A stretch of 64,000 bases of DNA. It comes from Ciona intestinalis. Taxonomy: Eukaryota > Chordata > Ascidiacea > Phlebobranchia > Cionidae. Both the position numbers and the translations under genes were made by a program. Under the pieces are notes generated by a model. It did no database searches, was not told the DNA's origin, and was given only the letters and a program-made list of their open reading frames with translations. Positions within the stretch are counted from its first letter, which is position 1, and every line of letters starts with the position of its first letter. Below are positions 1 through 11,982 of this stretch, piece after piece. The stretch covers positions 124,001 through 188,000 of the forward strand of contig NW_004190371.2 in NCBI RefSeq assembly GCF_000224145.3, given 5' to 3'.

Positions 1-169
1 TGTCTATGTCATGTTAGATGTCTATGGCGAATTGTTATGTACTTAGTAACCCGAAGGCAGCGTTTTACTATGTTTTACCTTTTGAACTTTTCCTACCATT
101 CAAGGATAAATAATCAATATTCATTAACTGATTTTCAATTTCTTAATATGCATTAATATAAAACAACAG

Positions 170-3100
170 GTTGCTTTCAATGTGAGTGGTACATCACCCA
201 CCACAGATGGTGGTGACGATAATGTTAAAGGGGATGACAGCTCAGAAACCATATCTTATCAATTTAAAGTTCGGGCGAACCCATCAAGCAAAAACTCCAA
301 CAACACAAACAACACAATCACTGAATCAACCTTGGATGGAGTTCGAACCACAACAGAAATTTTTGTCACTGAAGGTAAGATTGTTATGCTGTATGTTAAG
401 ATATTTCAGCTGTTTGTGTTGAAAGTTGACCAACAGTTTCGTGTCCAATGCCTTAAGAGTTGTTCAGGCGTTTTGTTTTGAAAGTCAACAAGAATTTTAG
501 TGTCTAACATCTTTCGTAATCTTTTATAGTTTTTGATCCATTTTTTGAAACACCCCTGGCCCCTTTCTCCCAATAAAAAGGCTTGTTTTACCATATTTAC
601 GTTTGTTTATTTAATTTTTAGCAATTAACCGCACAACAACAACAAAAACAAAACCACCAGAAACCCTGGTTTAGTAGATCGAGCTTAATTTGCACAAGAA
701 TAAATAATTAACCGCAGTACACGCTACACGCTTATACATTAAATGTCTCATATTGCTACAAGCATCATGTTTCTGTATCTTGTAATCCGTCTCCATGTTT
801 AAACCACAAGTTTTGCATTTAACTGTTTAATACCTGCTACAACCCATTACCTACTACAACCCATTAGTGACCAATTGGTTGGCTTAATTGCCGTTAAGTG
901 TCTTTTCTAGGGAAAAATTCACTGGAAAAATTCACTGATAAATAAACCGTTTTGTTTGCATTATTCTAAATTGCAAATAAAATGTTTCTTAATTTAAACA
1001 AACCAAAGGTGGTTTAGATCCCATATTAAGCTAAACCTCTAAGTTTTTTATTGCATCCTGAAGGAATGAGGTCCTATGATGTGGCATACCATGAAACCTA
1101 TAATTCAGACCACAATAGCCCATTGCCTCAACCTTAATTATTTCTTTTATATTACCAGCAGCAGAAAATGTTGAATACGACAACATAATCGAATTACCCG
1201 AAGAATTTAAGCGACCGCAAATTTCTCGCCTTCAAAAGGAAGAAGCTCCGGATCTTCCAATATCGGAAGATGATCTCAACATCACTATCCTTCCAGAAGA
1301 AGTCCGGAAGACCTATTTAAAATACAAGGAAGAGTTATCTCTTGGTTATTTGACAAGAAAGGGTTATAACTCCAGTGTCTATCATATATTGTCACCATAT
1401 TTTGAGCTGATACGTCAAAATTATGTGACCAAGCCACACAGCGAAGTAATTGCTGTCGATCAGCATGAAGTAACGACGGTACAACAAGATGATATCAATG
1501 TCAACGGACATTCTCATAATAGGGGAGATCCTGGTTTTGTATCAAACACTGAAAATAAACGGAAAAAGGTTGAAGTTGATCATTTAAGGTTTGTTGTTGT
1601 GTTGCATTTGTATGTTATCCCACTTCACCAGTATTTTTATAATATTTTTCGTTTGAAATAGTGATTGGTACTTCATAGGTTTCAATACTCTGTAAGTGTC
1701 TAAATGTGTATGTTTGTGTCCAATGACATCCATTTATATGGTACAGGGTATACAGGCCTATCCTGAGAATTTCGCGGATTACAGCAACCTCTGGTTTTTT
1801 GTTTGTAAAAGCAATACAAAGGACTTAACACTTAACATATTTTATTCTTGCAACTCCAGGAATTTTATAAATTTAACGTCACTTCGTGTTTTTATAGAAA
1901 AGACAGCGGTGTTTATGGTCGAGAAACTTTCAACAGAATTATTCAAAGAGTCGGAAAAGAAACTTCAAGGTAATATTTCTGTGTTTTAACGTAATATTCA
2001 TTATTCGTGTGATGTTTCAGTGAATACAACATGTTTTGCAATATTGGTTTTCAACCCTAACATAGCCAATTATAGTGGTGGTGTTCTCTACTTTTTAACC
2101 CTAACATAGCGAATGCTGGTGGTGCTCTCTACTTTTTATGTGATTGTTAAGATAAAAATATGTTGGTATACAATATACAAATTAGTCTACTGTATATGGG
2201 TAATGCCCTATGAGTTTAGGCCATATTTGAACCATTGCCCCTAAACAATTTAGAAATACTGATATATCTTATTAACACAGTGTCGTTATGATAAGACTGT
2301 GCATCAGATGTAACTAAAAGAATAAAATATGTATATAACTAAATCCTTTTGGGGTAATGGATCAAATCTGACCCACAATTTTGGGCCGGTTGACCCAATA
2401 CCCCAAAACGATTATTTGTATCTTATTATTTTAGTTACATCCTATGTACCACCATGGCACCATGTGCTATAGGTCATTACTGTTATACAAAAACGGTTTA
2501 GTTACATTTTATGTACAACTATGGATACTACACCATATAAAAACAACAACAAAATTTTTAGAAAGCAAAATACAAGTAATGTTGAAAGCAAGAGTTCGTT
2601 AACGTCACGCAAGTTGTTGTCAATTGGTTCGTTGAAAGAACAGAGTGATAATGAAAGTCAAACCCTGGGTGAGATTTTACAGAATCAACCCCCTAATGTG
2701 GATGGATTTCTACCATGGGAGAATAAGAAGGAAATGGTCAAGTTTCAACAGCAGCTGGAAGAGAATGAAAGAAAAAAGGCAACAGAAGAGAGGTTGCCTT
2801 TTTTTGTTTTATTGTAAAAAATTTTTAATTTGAATTTTTCAGATACACAACTGTTTTTCGAAAGCGTAAACTTCTTGATACGTTTGGTGATTCCTTAAGA
2901 TTTGTGAGTTTACTTTATAACAAGAAATATGGTTTCACTCAACGTAAAGTACCTGCTCATATGCCGCATATGATTGACAAGTAAGTTATACATAAAGTGC
3001 CGTTGAATAGATGTTAATGATATTTTATCACAGAAACATCATGTGTAAGTTACAAAGTAATTATCCACATGAATATGATATGACGTCATCGCATAAACTG

Positions 3101-5815
3101 AGGCATTCGCAGGTATTTCTCTTCATTCTAGTTTTTTTTGCTTTTTCATAACCTTCCATAAATCCGGCACCATGGGTCAGTAGTTAAGTGCTTGCATTGT
3201 AACCAAAGGATACCAGGTTCGATGCTCGTTACAGATGGACAAATGTGTCCTTGGGAAAACGTCAAAACACTTATGGGACATTGCTCCAACACAGTGGTCA
3301 CTAATGGGTTGTGGGACCCAGTGTTATGGGCCAACTCTGGCCCCATGGCGTGCCACACTGTAGAACCTCATTAACGTAGACCAGAACATATTACATAAGT
3401 TAGATCAGGAGTTTTTAAACATTTTAATGTAATCCTTTTTTCAGTGATTTATGTTTGCTGAAATTTAAAATTACATGATTTTAGAAAACTACCAACATAG
3501 AAGGATTATAATTATTTGCCACACATATTTTAATGAAATATCAAACCTATTTTTCGTATCGATCATAAGTGGGTAATTCTCTCAATAAAAAAAATAATTT
3601 TCATACATTTCATTCCAGGACATGCAATTTGCATTTTCATATTTCTATTACATCATGAGTGAGTTGAAACAATTTAATGTTTCGGAAATATTTGATGAGC
3701 TTGACACAGATCATTCGAAAGTTCTCTCTGATCGAGAAATTCGGTAAGTTTTTCATTTGTTTTAACTTTTTCTAGATTATTGTTCAAGCAGCTTGAAGAG
3801 TATTACAAATCTAACTCGTTTTGTTTGTTTGTGTTAAAAAAAATTATTGTAGCTGGTTCCTAGTTCATAGATAATTTAAAAAGAAGTGTTTTTTAGTTAT
3901 TTACAAAATATCTTATGTAAAGAATACCAACCTCATTGTAAAATAAAATTTTCACAAATTTAGAAAAAAAAAAATCCCAATATTTTCTGTAAAGTACAAT
4001 ATTAGTTAAAATTTGCTTTGTTACAAAAATATACAGAGGAAATATTCTGTACAGTGTACATCATATTGAATTTTCTAATATATTCCAAGTAACTAACATG
4101 GTCTTATCCATTATTTTTCATACGAATATATTGACAGATTATTGGCCACCCAAATATTTGACCTCCCACTTACATTAGATGAATTAACATCATTAGAATC
4201 AGCTTTTAAAAAGTGTGCGATGGATCTTTATGCTGGGCCTAACATGGTAAGTCGCATTTCAATTCAAACAAAAACTTTTATTTTACATTTTTTTGTCTTT
4301 AGCATGTGATAAAGATTGGTGTTTTTTACAGTTATATCTCGTGTTTTGTCATTTTAATTGGTCACATATTAATAAAAGTCTATCTTTTTTTCAAACAATG
4401 GTATTTCTTATGTTCTTTGGTTTTGGCATAAGAAAAATGTGTTTGAAATTTGACCTCTTTTTTTATTTGTGATCTTAAATTTGCCGGAAGATCGAAATAA
4501 AATTGCTAGATATATATCACCCACAAAGTTACAAACGTGGTAACTTGTAAGCTGGCACGGGGGTTTATGAAACAGAACACCCATGTTATAATGACTGTCG
4601 TTTACAGTTTTATTAATATATTTAGTTTGGTTTATTTTTTCTTCTAGAATTCATCTGAACACAACAGAAGTGTCACGTTCACTCAACCCATTGATGGGTT
4701 AAGTCCATTGGCTGCTTCGGAAACTTATTATGACAAAGAGATGCCGCTGGTGACGAGAGAAATTGTTCTTTCTTGTGATTTTATTACAAACAAACTCAAC
4801 AAAACTTACAGTGGAAGGAAGAAGTACAAATATGTTGTATGTCCTGGATTTGTATTCTATTTAATTTTTAAACATTTTCTATAATATATTAATTTTCTTT
4901 AATATTTTAATAAAAAGTTTTGATATTCAAGCAATTGGAAAAATTAAAACGAGCTAAAAATAATACTAAATTGTGTTTTCTAGGCAACATCTCTAACAAA
5001 ATACTTTTAGTATATTCAATTGAAACCTTAACAATATATAAACATTGCAGCAATTGGATGAAACAGAAGTTTCGTTCAAGATGATACGTAGCAATGTATC
5101 GGTGGTGGTGGGACAACTTGATGATATAAGAAAACATCCAAAGAAGTTTATTTGTCTCAATGATAATATTGACCATACTTCCAAGTAAGTTCATCTATTT
5201 TATATGGGTGAGGTAGTTTCTAGGGTTTAGGCCAGGTTTGGTCCATTACCCAATGCACATAGCTAAAAAACTCGTGTAACTTTGTGGGTGATTGTTTCTC
5301 TGAATACCTGATAATTTGGACAAGCCATGGGGGTAATGTCCATTAAGTGACTTGCCTAAGAACACAGAGCAATAAGTGTCGAGAATCAAACCCAGTACCA
5401 TTTAAGGCCAAGGTCATTTAATTAAAAGCTGGCTGTTTATTTATGCTTAACAAAAAGAGTTTGAAACTCTTGTAATAATTTATATTTAAATTTTCCCAAC
5501 AGAGGTGCTGAGACTGTGAAAGCTGTGTTACAAGATTTCTATGAGACTCTCTTCCCTACCCAATCACAGTTCGAACTCCTGCATGATTATCGAAATCGTT
5601 TCATGAACATTCATGATTTGCGTGAGTGGAAACAGAATCACGAGCGAACTTTGTTCATCATGCATTCCATCTTAATCTTTCTTCTCTTCGCAATTATCAT
5701 CTCATTCTTCTGGGATCAAATTTACCGCTTCTGGAGGCGACATCGGCATAAAGTTTTCCGGAGGGGTGTGTTAAAGGTTTGGAAGCTGAAGAACAAACCT
5801 CGTGACCCTGTGTAG
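170..5815 (+). CDS. GNPTAB: GNPTAB, GlcNAc-1-phosphotransferase alpha/beta precursor, 3' half (5' end outside window)
   Basis: Golgi enzyme that transfers GlcNAc-1-phosphate to mannose on lysosomal hydrolases, the first step of mannose-6-phosphate tagging. Eleven exons are visible: 170-374, 1159-1588, 1898-1969, 2562-2792, 2843-2980, 3034-3112, 3619-3743, 4138-4246, 4648-4836, 5051-5184, 5503-5815. All have GT-AG borders and compatible phases, giving 674 residues. In visible numbering: a [10 protein letters not shown] spacer match; an [13 protein letters not shown] stretch at 321-332 matching the human alpha/beta cleavage region; Stealth CR3 ([10 protein letters not shown], 350-359); an EF-hand loop 414-425; Stealth CR4 ([10 protein letters not shown], about 559-568); one C-terminal membrane helix 620-641 with a basic cytosolic tail. 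The N-terminal anchor, CR1/CR2, Notch repeats and DMAP segment must lie to the left. Exon 2 could instead start at 1162 (alternative CAG). The human match is from memory, but it is continuous over about 350 residues. Confidence 0.93.
3168..3374 (+). repeat. tRNA-derived SINE-like element in a GNPTAB intron
   Basis: About 205 bp beginning GGCACCATGGGTCAGTAGTT (A-box-like), with GGTTCGATGCTC as a B-box-like motif about 45 bp later. The tail contains GACATTGCTCC and a CCCATGGCGTGCCACACTG end. The same order of motifs recurs at 56845-57075 and 60075-60285. No tRNA cloverleaf or anticodon arm is convincing, so this is a SINE rather than a tRNA gene. Confidence 0.7.
4514..4603 (-). repeat. GAATGAATGTAACTTA-type interspersed element, partial, reverse
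   Basis: Contains CACCCACAAAGTTACAAACG, then GTAACTTGTAAGC, ACAGAACACCC and GACTGTCGTT. This is the reverse complement of the element seen forward at 9306-9440 and 23290-23430. It sits in the intron before exon 9 of GNPTAB. Confidence 0.7.
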
Positions 5816-6876
5816 TTAAACAAACCCAGGGTGACGCTGTGATGTGTTCGAAGATTGCTTCCCAAGTTTTCACTGGTTTGGTGTTGGTACTATTCTACGA
5901 CATATGCAATTTTTATTCTTTTATTTATTTCTTACTTCATAAAGTGCTGCTGATGTTTCTAAGTCAGTCATACCACAGCAAAGTTTATTTTGTCAAACTT
6001 CGACAAAAACTAGTAACAACTAGACACGGTATAGCAAAAAATGTTTGCAGTTAATTTGACAAAAACTAAATACAATTTTCAATTTGTCAACAGTCAAAAA
6101 TGATGAAAATTTGCCGAACGAAAGTTTCATATTACCCAGTTCTGAATTCAAGTATACTAGAATAAGGTAGTTACATACAATTTATGTTCAGATTGCAAAA
6201 AAATCGAATTGCTATGTTATATAAATTTAACAATTTGGTCGTAAAAATCCATCCCAGTTATTAAATACAATTTCATTATGTAGTTATTGCAACAAAACGA
6301 ATAGATTTTGCAAAATTTGCCACTGTATTTATTTTGTATAATGGTATTTACAATTTAAGTCAATTTATTCTTAACACATAGTGGTTTATCTATAGCGTAC
6401 TTGGTTCAGGTATGCGGTAACTCTGTGTGATAACTTTCAATTCAGTTACTAAAACGTGGGCTAACCGGTTTGGTAGTATGGTACCAATATTTAGAATTAA
6501 TTCGAAAATTAATTTCATTATTTTTCTACCTTTTTTACTAATTTTTGAAGATTAGTATTTGCTGTTCGTTTTTGAGTTCTACTACACTATAATAACATTA
6601 ACTAACTTTGGAAGAAATTTAAAACAAGTGCAATATTTCTTCATTTGATTTTGTGATTTCTAGTGCCCGCTCACCAATTCCAATTGATTGTATTTTTCTT
6701 GTATTTTCTAAATGTTAAGCCAATGTGAACAATACATACATATACGACTTTAATGTGAACATTCGTTTACAAGTGCATTTGTATCAGTTTGTGAATTGAA
6801 ACGAATCGATTTCCTGTTCCGTTTACTGTTACTGGTTCATATACCTCAACACTGTTGAGATGACCATGTAACGATT
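5816..6876. other. Intergenic: GNPTAB 3' UTR and upstream region of the short paralog
   Basis: AT-rich. A 71-codon ORF (5839-6054) follows the stop and looks like chance ORF in the 3' UTR. No canonical AATAAA, TATA box or repeat was recognised. The downstream gene is on the same strand, so this stretch must hold both the end of the first transcript and the promoter of the second. Confidence 0.6.
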
Positions 6877-9800
6877 ATGTTGAAAAAGTTGGTTCGGTTA
6901 CGTAAGCAGGTCTTTATCGTAGCGCTGGTTGTATATGGAATGTTTCTGCTTAAGGTTGGTATTACATTAAGCATGGTCGACTATAGCGATATTTCTATTA
7001 GAAATATATTTCATACTAGAGTTATATCTATATCTGTACAGTAGGCCGTTTATTAGGTGAAAAGTTGTGGATAAAAATTTTGATTAAAATAATCACCCAC
7101 AAAGTTACATACGTGGTAACTCGTAAGCGGACACGAAATGTTTGAAACGGAAAACCCGTGTTTTAGCGACTGTCGTTTTCCCGCCACGCGGGGATAAAGT
7201 AAGTTACACTCATTCTCTCAAGGTTGAAAATCGGTGCGACATTGGCGAAGTTGATGCAGTGTATACTTGGGTCAATGGATCAGATCCAAAGTTCTTGGCT
7301 TCACTTCAAATGTATGCTGATCATAGGACAAATGTTCGCAGTAAAAGATTCGCTGATCACGACCAGTTAAAGTAAAATTAATCCTAAAGTCTTTTTATTG
7401 GGTATAAAAATCATTATAAAATATTTTTTTGAGACTTGACGCTGCTATCATCGCGGGCGTATAGGTCCTTAGACAAGACACTGATCGGCAAACCCTGATG
7501 ATGCCTCGCCGTATGACAGTGATTATTGCTTCTTTATGATTACAAAGCAAACAAATGCTAGAATTTTTTTCTACAGTTTGAATACAGCATGCGGTGGCAA
7601 CAATATTTACAAATATATATATTTGATAAGTTTCACCGAATGACTCTTTGCAAATTTGAAGGGTGTTTTAATCTCGTATTGTTTTACTTTTATGTCAAAA
7701 ATTAACCAGGTATTCGCTAAGATCGCTGCAATTATTCGCACCTTGGATAAGAAATATTTACATCGTCACCAATGGTCAAGTACCTGCCTGGTTGAACATA
7801 AGTCATCCAAATATCATTGTGGTAAGACAATGCTTTAAATGAAAAAAATATGTCTTTATTTTAGTTTGGCGGGACCACGACGTCGCTATAACACAGGTTA
7901 CGCGTGTTGCTGTTGTTACTGCTGTAAATGTTGTAGCTTGACTCACCTAAACTTCATATTTACTAAATCGCGTTTTAAACAAGTAACACTTTATTCTTTG
8001 TTTACTACCAAATGGGACGAGTAAATGGAATAAAAACATGTACCATCTTACCTTACATGATTCTTCTTGCAGGATGTGCTGTTTACCCACCATTTTAACT
8101 TCAGGTAAAACACGATTCTCTGTTCCCCCATGAAGAACATCTCCCGACATTTAGTTCACCGGCCATTGAAGTTCATCTGCACAAGATTCCTAATCTATCT
8201 CCCTATTTTCTTTATTTCAATGATGACTTCATTCTGGGGTCTTCGGTAAGTATAGGATATTAATAACTTTATTAGAGATAGAGTATGGTGGGGGAAGACA
8301 GGATACCTTTTCATTTTAATTTTCCGTCCCAGTTGGTAGTAAACAAAAAGCATTCAAAGAAACACAAAACCGTAACCTTACAACTCTCTGTTGTTAATTG
8401 TTTTAAAACATGATCAGGATATTGGGATATTATGTGCTAAAGGTGTCCCGTCTTTCCCCAGTCTACTATACGTTATATAGTAGGTTGGGGGAAGATGGGA
8501 CACCTTTTCATTTTATTTTCTCGTACATTTTGGTAGTAAACAAAAAACATTCAAAGAATTATACAACCCTGTCCTCGCGACTTTCATAGACCGTTGGTAA
8601 CTGTTTAAAACATGATCAGGATATTGAAATATTATGTGCTAAAGGTGTCCCGTCTTACCCCACTCTACTATACGTTGTAGATTTTATCGGCCTGTTATGA
8701 AATGAGAGATAAAGAGCACAACGTTATAGTGTAACGAAAATTTGTCGTTAAGGTATATATATAGTTCAGACACCCTGCTTTACGGCCTACCGCTATACCT
8801 ACTCTTAATCCCACTAATATTATAAATTGCTCTTTCATTAAAGGCGATAACAGCTGTAGCTACTACACGTTTAAAACGTGTTGAAACACAACTAAAAGAA
8901 AGCAGAGAATATAAAACAGTTGTACACAGTAACACGCCAGAGAGAGAACTAAACACGTTCTCGCTTTTGCAAGCGCCTGCGCCTCGGTATGCCTGCAGTC
9001 GCTAACGTGACGCCAAATATACGTCCAATCAATAATTACGGGAGAAGGAATGTGAATAAAACAAAGTGACAGAAACACGTGAACGAACTCAAAACGCCGC
9101 ATAACGGAAAAAGAAATACAAAACGAAGAAAACACATTAAAGGAATATAGTGAAGTGAATTTGACGTTACTATAGCATTGGGGGTTTTTTAGGTTTAATT
9201 TTTCATTCTACCAACTTACATATAATTATAATGTCTTGATTTTGTGAGTGTGCTGGGAACACTTTCCAAATTAGACGACCCGATAATAATTAACCACTTG
9301 GGTTTTTGAATGAATGAATGTAACTTACTTTATCCTCGCGTTTTTTGAAAACGACAGTCGTTATAACACGGGTTTAACACCTCGTGCCAGCTTACGAGTT
9401 ACTATGTATGTTACTTTTTGGGTGATTATTTTATTTGATTTTTTAATGTGGGCTATAGCTGATAATTTAGACAACCCATTAGTGAGCACCGGGTCGGAGC
9501 AATTGCCGTTAAGTGTCTTGTTTAAAGACACATGCGCCCACAATGGTACAGCAACGAGCCTTAAACCGATTTTCTCTCGGTTACATGCAGGCGCGCTAAC
9601 CACTTTGCCATGGCGCCGGACATAGCACATTAACTAATACCAAAATTAACAGTTATGGGACGGTTTCTCTCTGTGCATTTAGTAACTTTCCAGTCTGCCT
9701 TCATAACAACACATTCTTCATTAAAAGGTTTCAATAAACGACTTCATAACGAAGGATTGTGGTCAAAAAGTTTATTTTGCATCGAAGATTCCCCAGCATC

Positions 9801-11318
9801 GTAACCTGGATATAGAAGGCGGGGAAGCTCTTGTTTTGGGAAGAAAATTTGATCTTGAAGAAAATTCAAGGTAATTTTAACTGTGGACAAACGCCAATGT
9901 ATAGCCTACTGACAGCTATTATAATTGCTCGATTTAAAAGTTATGAGTAACTGGTAATTGGTTACTTTTGGTATGTTATTGATTAAGCTTAGGTCGGCCA
10001 TGTGGTAGTAGAAAGCCGAATAAAATTATGCCATTTTAATACGAGCTTGTTCACTCGTACTCAGCTCCCTTGTAAATTATAATTTTTGTATTTTGAAAAT
10101 TTTAAAATATATATACTTTTTCGAAGAACAGAGCGGAAGATCCGTATATTGGGTCACTCCGGTTTACTGCGCACGTGTTTCACGTAATATACAATGCTGA
10201 CGCCACCCACCAGATTTCACACATGCCCCACTTAATTAACCGGTAAGTTAAAATTAAATTTATTGCCCTTTCGTCAAGTAATATTTTCGTCAGTTAACCT
10301 TTAATGCGTTGGTAGATTTTGCGAATATGAAAATGTCCGTAAAATAGCGTACAGGGACAAAGTGTCTCGCTGAACAAAATTTGTCACATTTGAGCCAATT
10401 AAATGTAAAGGTGTTCCTAACCTAACGTGCATAAAATTACTGTCAAATAAAAATTATGCTTACAAGCACATTTGCTTTACCCCAGCAACACAATGAAGAA
10501 ATTACAAAGCGAACTGCCATCTTTTTACCAGGAGACATCTTCACATCGCTTCAGACAAATCAACGACATTCAATTTGCATTAGCTTATTTCACTTACATA
10601 AAAGCCAAACATAACAATCATGGGGGAAAAATATTTCAACATCACCTTATGGCAAGAAATTTATTAAATATCAATCATATATAAGCTTTATGCTTTACTA
10701 TATCATTTTAGGATGGGGAAAGATGGGACGCTTTATTAGACAAGATTATGTTAATTGTGTTTTTATGGACCCCAAGAAACAGTTTTATTTGAACAGATAA
10801 AAAATGCTAATAGTAAGGGAATGCTAGTACTAATTCGTGGTATTACCCCAAAACCACCAGGTATTTTGAATTTAGAAATATTTGGCAATATGTGCTTACG
10901 TGTCTCATTTTCCCCACTTTTCTATATTGTATTGTTTTTTTTACAATTTTCTTAAGTCAAAAAAATTGTCACTTTATTGCAATTAAAGTTGGATCACTGT
11001 AAAATATAAGGGAATTTCTTCTTTATTTTATTTAATTCATCCAGAAAGACGCAGACATTGCTATGATATCAATCACCAACAATGTAGAAGAAGTTGCAAC
11101 CTCGCTCCATCAACTCAACGGCAGCAAGTTTATCTGCATTAATGATAATATTAACTATGAAGACAGGTGGGTGGGTAACAGAATCAATATTAAAATATTA
11201 CATTATAAAGCAAAACATGATACCCACTCTACTTAATAGAGATGTAGATAGATTATTGAAGTTACTGGAAGACTTCTATAAGAAGAGATATCCACATTCA
11301 TCACAGTACGAGCTGTAA
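6877..11318 (+). CDS. Compact GNPTAB-like Stealth-family phosphotransferase (366 aa)
   Basis: Probable hexose-1-phosphotransferase, anchored by one N-terminal helix (residues 9-25, [12 protein letters not shown]). Exons: 6877-6954, 7223-7371, 7710-7821, 8105-8245, 9728-9870, 10132-10242, 10486-10651, 11045-11166, 11240-11318; phases agree throughout. Stealth blocks: CR1 [13 protein letters not shown] (36-48); CR2 [20 protein letters not shown] (79-98) with [13 protein letters not shown] (128-140) and YFNDDF (150-155); CR3 SHMPHLINR (237-245); CR4 [10 protein letters not shown] (328-337). CR1 joins CR2 after about 30 residues, whereas human GNPTAB has a long insert. The Notch/DMAP block, EF-hand and C-terminal membrane helix are absent; the protein stops at SQYEL, just where human continues ELPREYRN. 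Exon 7 uses a GC donor (ATG|GCAAGA), supported by phase and by a match to the human FEIMGEEEIAFKMI segment. Catalytic activity and substrate are inferred only. Confidence 0.88.
7088..7219 (-). repeat. GAATGAATGTAACTTA-type element, reverse, abutting a splice acceptor
   Basis: Reverse copy running from AATCACCCACAAAGTTACAT through GTAACTCGTAAGC, AAAACCCGTG, GACTGTCGTT and CCGCCACGCGGGGATAAAGT to GTTACACTCATTC. It ends 3 bp before the AG of exon 2 of the short GNPTAB paralog. Confidence 0.8.
8280..8674. mobile_element. Two adjacent MITE-like elements
   Basis: Two head-to-tail copies, about 8280-8474 and 8474-8674. Each begins with a GGGGGAAGA[C/T][A/G]GGA[T/C]ACC-type motif and ends with its inverse, GGTGTCCCGTCTT[T/A]CCCCA, followed by CTACTATA. 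The inside contains AACATGATCAGGATATT and ATTATGTGCTAAAGGTG, shared by other copies in the window. No transposase is encoded. Confidence 0.8.
9306..9622 (+). repeat. Composite SINE-like element
   Basis: Forward GAATGAATGTAACTTACTTT head, with GACAGTCGTTATAACACGGG, GCCAGCTTACGAGTTAC and TTTTGGGTGATTATTTT, followed by a tRNA-like segment in reverse orientation. That segment has GACAACCCATTAGTGAGC, then CAATGGTACAGCAACGAGCC and GCGCTAACCACTTTGCCATG, whose reverse is an A-box-like TGGCAAAGTGGTTAGCGC. It lies in intron 4 of the short GNPTAB paralog. Confidence 0.75.
10706..10930. mobile_element. Degenerate MITE-like element
   Basis: Bounded by AGGATGGGGAAAGATGGGAC and the inverse-like GTGTCTCATTTTCCCCACTT. 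The interior is diverged and carries an insertion. It lies in the GC-AG intron of the short GNPTAB paralog. Confidence 0.55.
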
Positions 11319-11870
11319 TACAATTATATGCTGGTAAGTTAATTAACATAAATAATATTGTTAACACTAGCAGTGTTTACTTTGCTTAGCAGTGTTTACT
11401 TTGCAACCAGAGTTACATGGTTTAAACCCTTATGCTGCTATTATTGTGCGTGTATGTGTGACTGTTCTTGGTCAAGACACGTAACTGAAATTTCTCCAAC
11501 CCAGTAGTTACTTACAGTAAATTAAAGTAGAGACTTGTGTCATAACGACTGCTGTTAACCCACCATGATAAATATTTATGTTCACCCATTTTTATAGGCA
11601 CTAAGCAGGTAGAAATGGAATTTAGGTTACGTGACATAAATTTACCCAACTAAACTAAACATTTTAACAATCTTTTGTTGAGTTAATGCAATCATCCTAA
11701 TTCACAACATAAAATTTGATAAAATTATCCGAAACAAAACATAAATTGAAGGAATGTAGCTTTACAATCATTAAATAACACATTTTTTAATTATCACTTA
11801 GAATGCAGTAACCAATAGATCAATTAAAACAACAAGGGGTAGAAATTAGAAGGATTATGACAGACGGCAA

Positions 11871-11982
11871 TGTTATTGCTAACTAAATTGGATTAATGTC
11901 TTTTTAAAATATTATACTAATGAATTTAAACTAATTAAAAAGAGCGCAAGTATTTTAAGTTTAACAATTATGCTTTGATATT
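11871..11982 (+). repeat. Left arm of 112-bp inverted repeat flanking the RBM terminal exon
   Basis: From TGTTATTGCTAACTAAATTG to ATTATGCTTTGATATT. It is the reverse complement of 14055-14166 with three mismatches that I could find by eye (about 97% identity). Confidence 0.9.

Noticed and set aside
3168..3240. Possible tRNA gene
   Set aside because: A- and B-box-like motifs are present but no consistent cloverleaf, and the same head plus tail recurs elsewhere. A SINE explains it better.
7142..7222. Upstream extension of exon 2 of the short GNPTAB paralog in the same frame
   Set aside because: That part is an interspersed repeat. The phase from exon 1 and the AG at 7221-7222 place the exon start at 7223.
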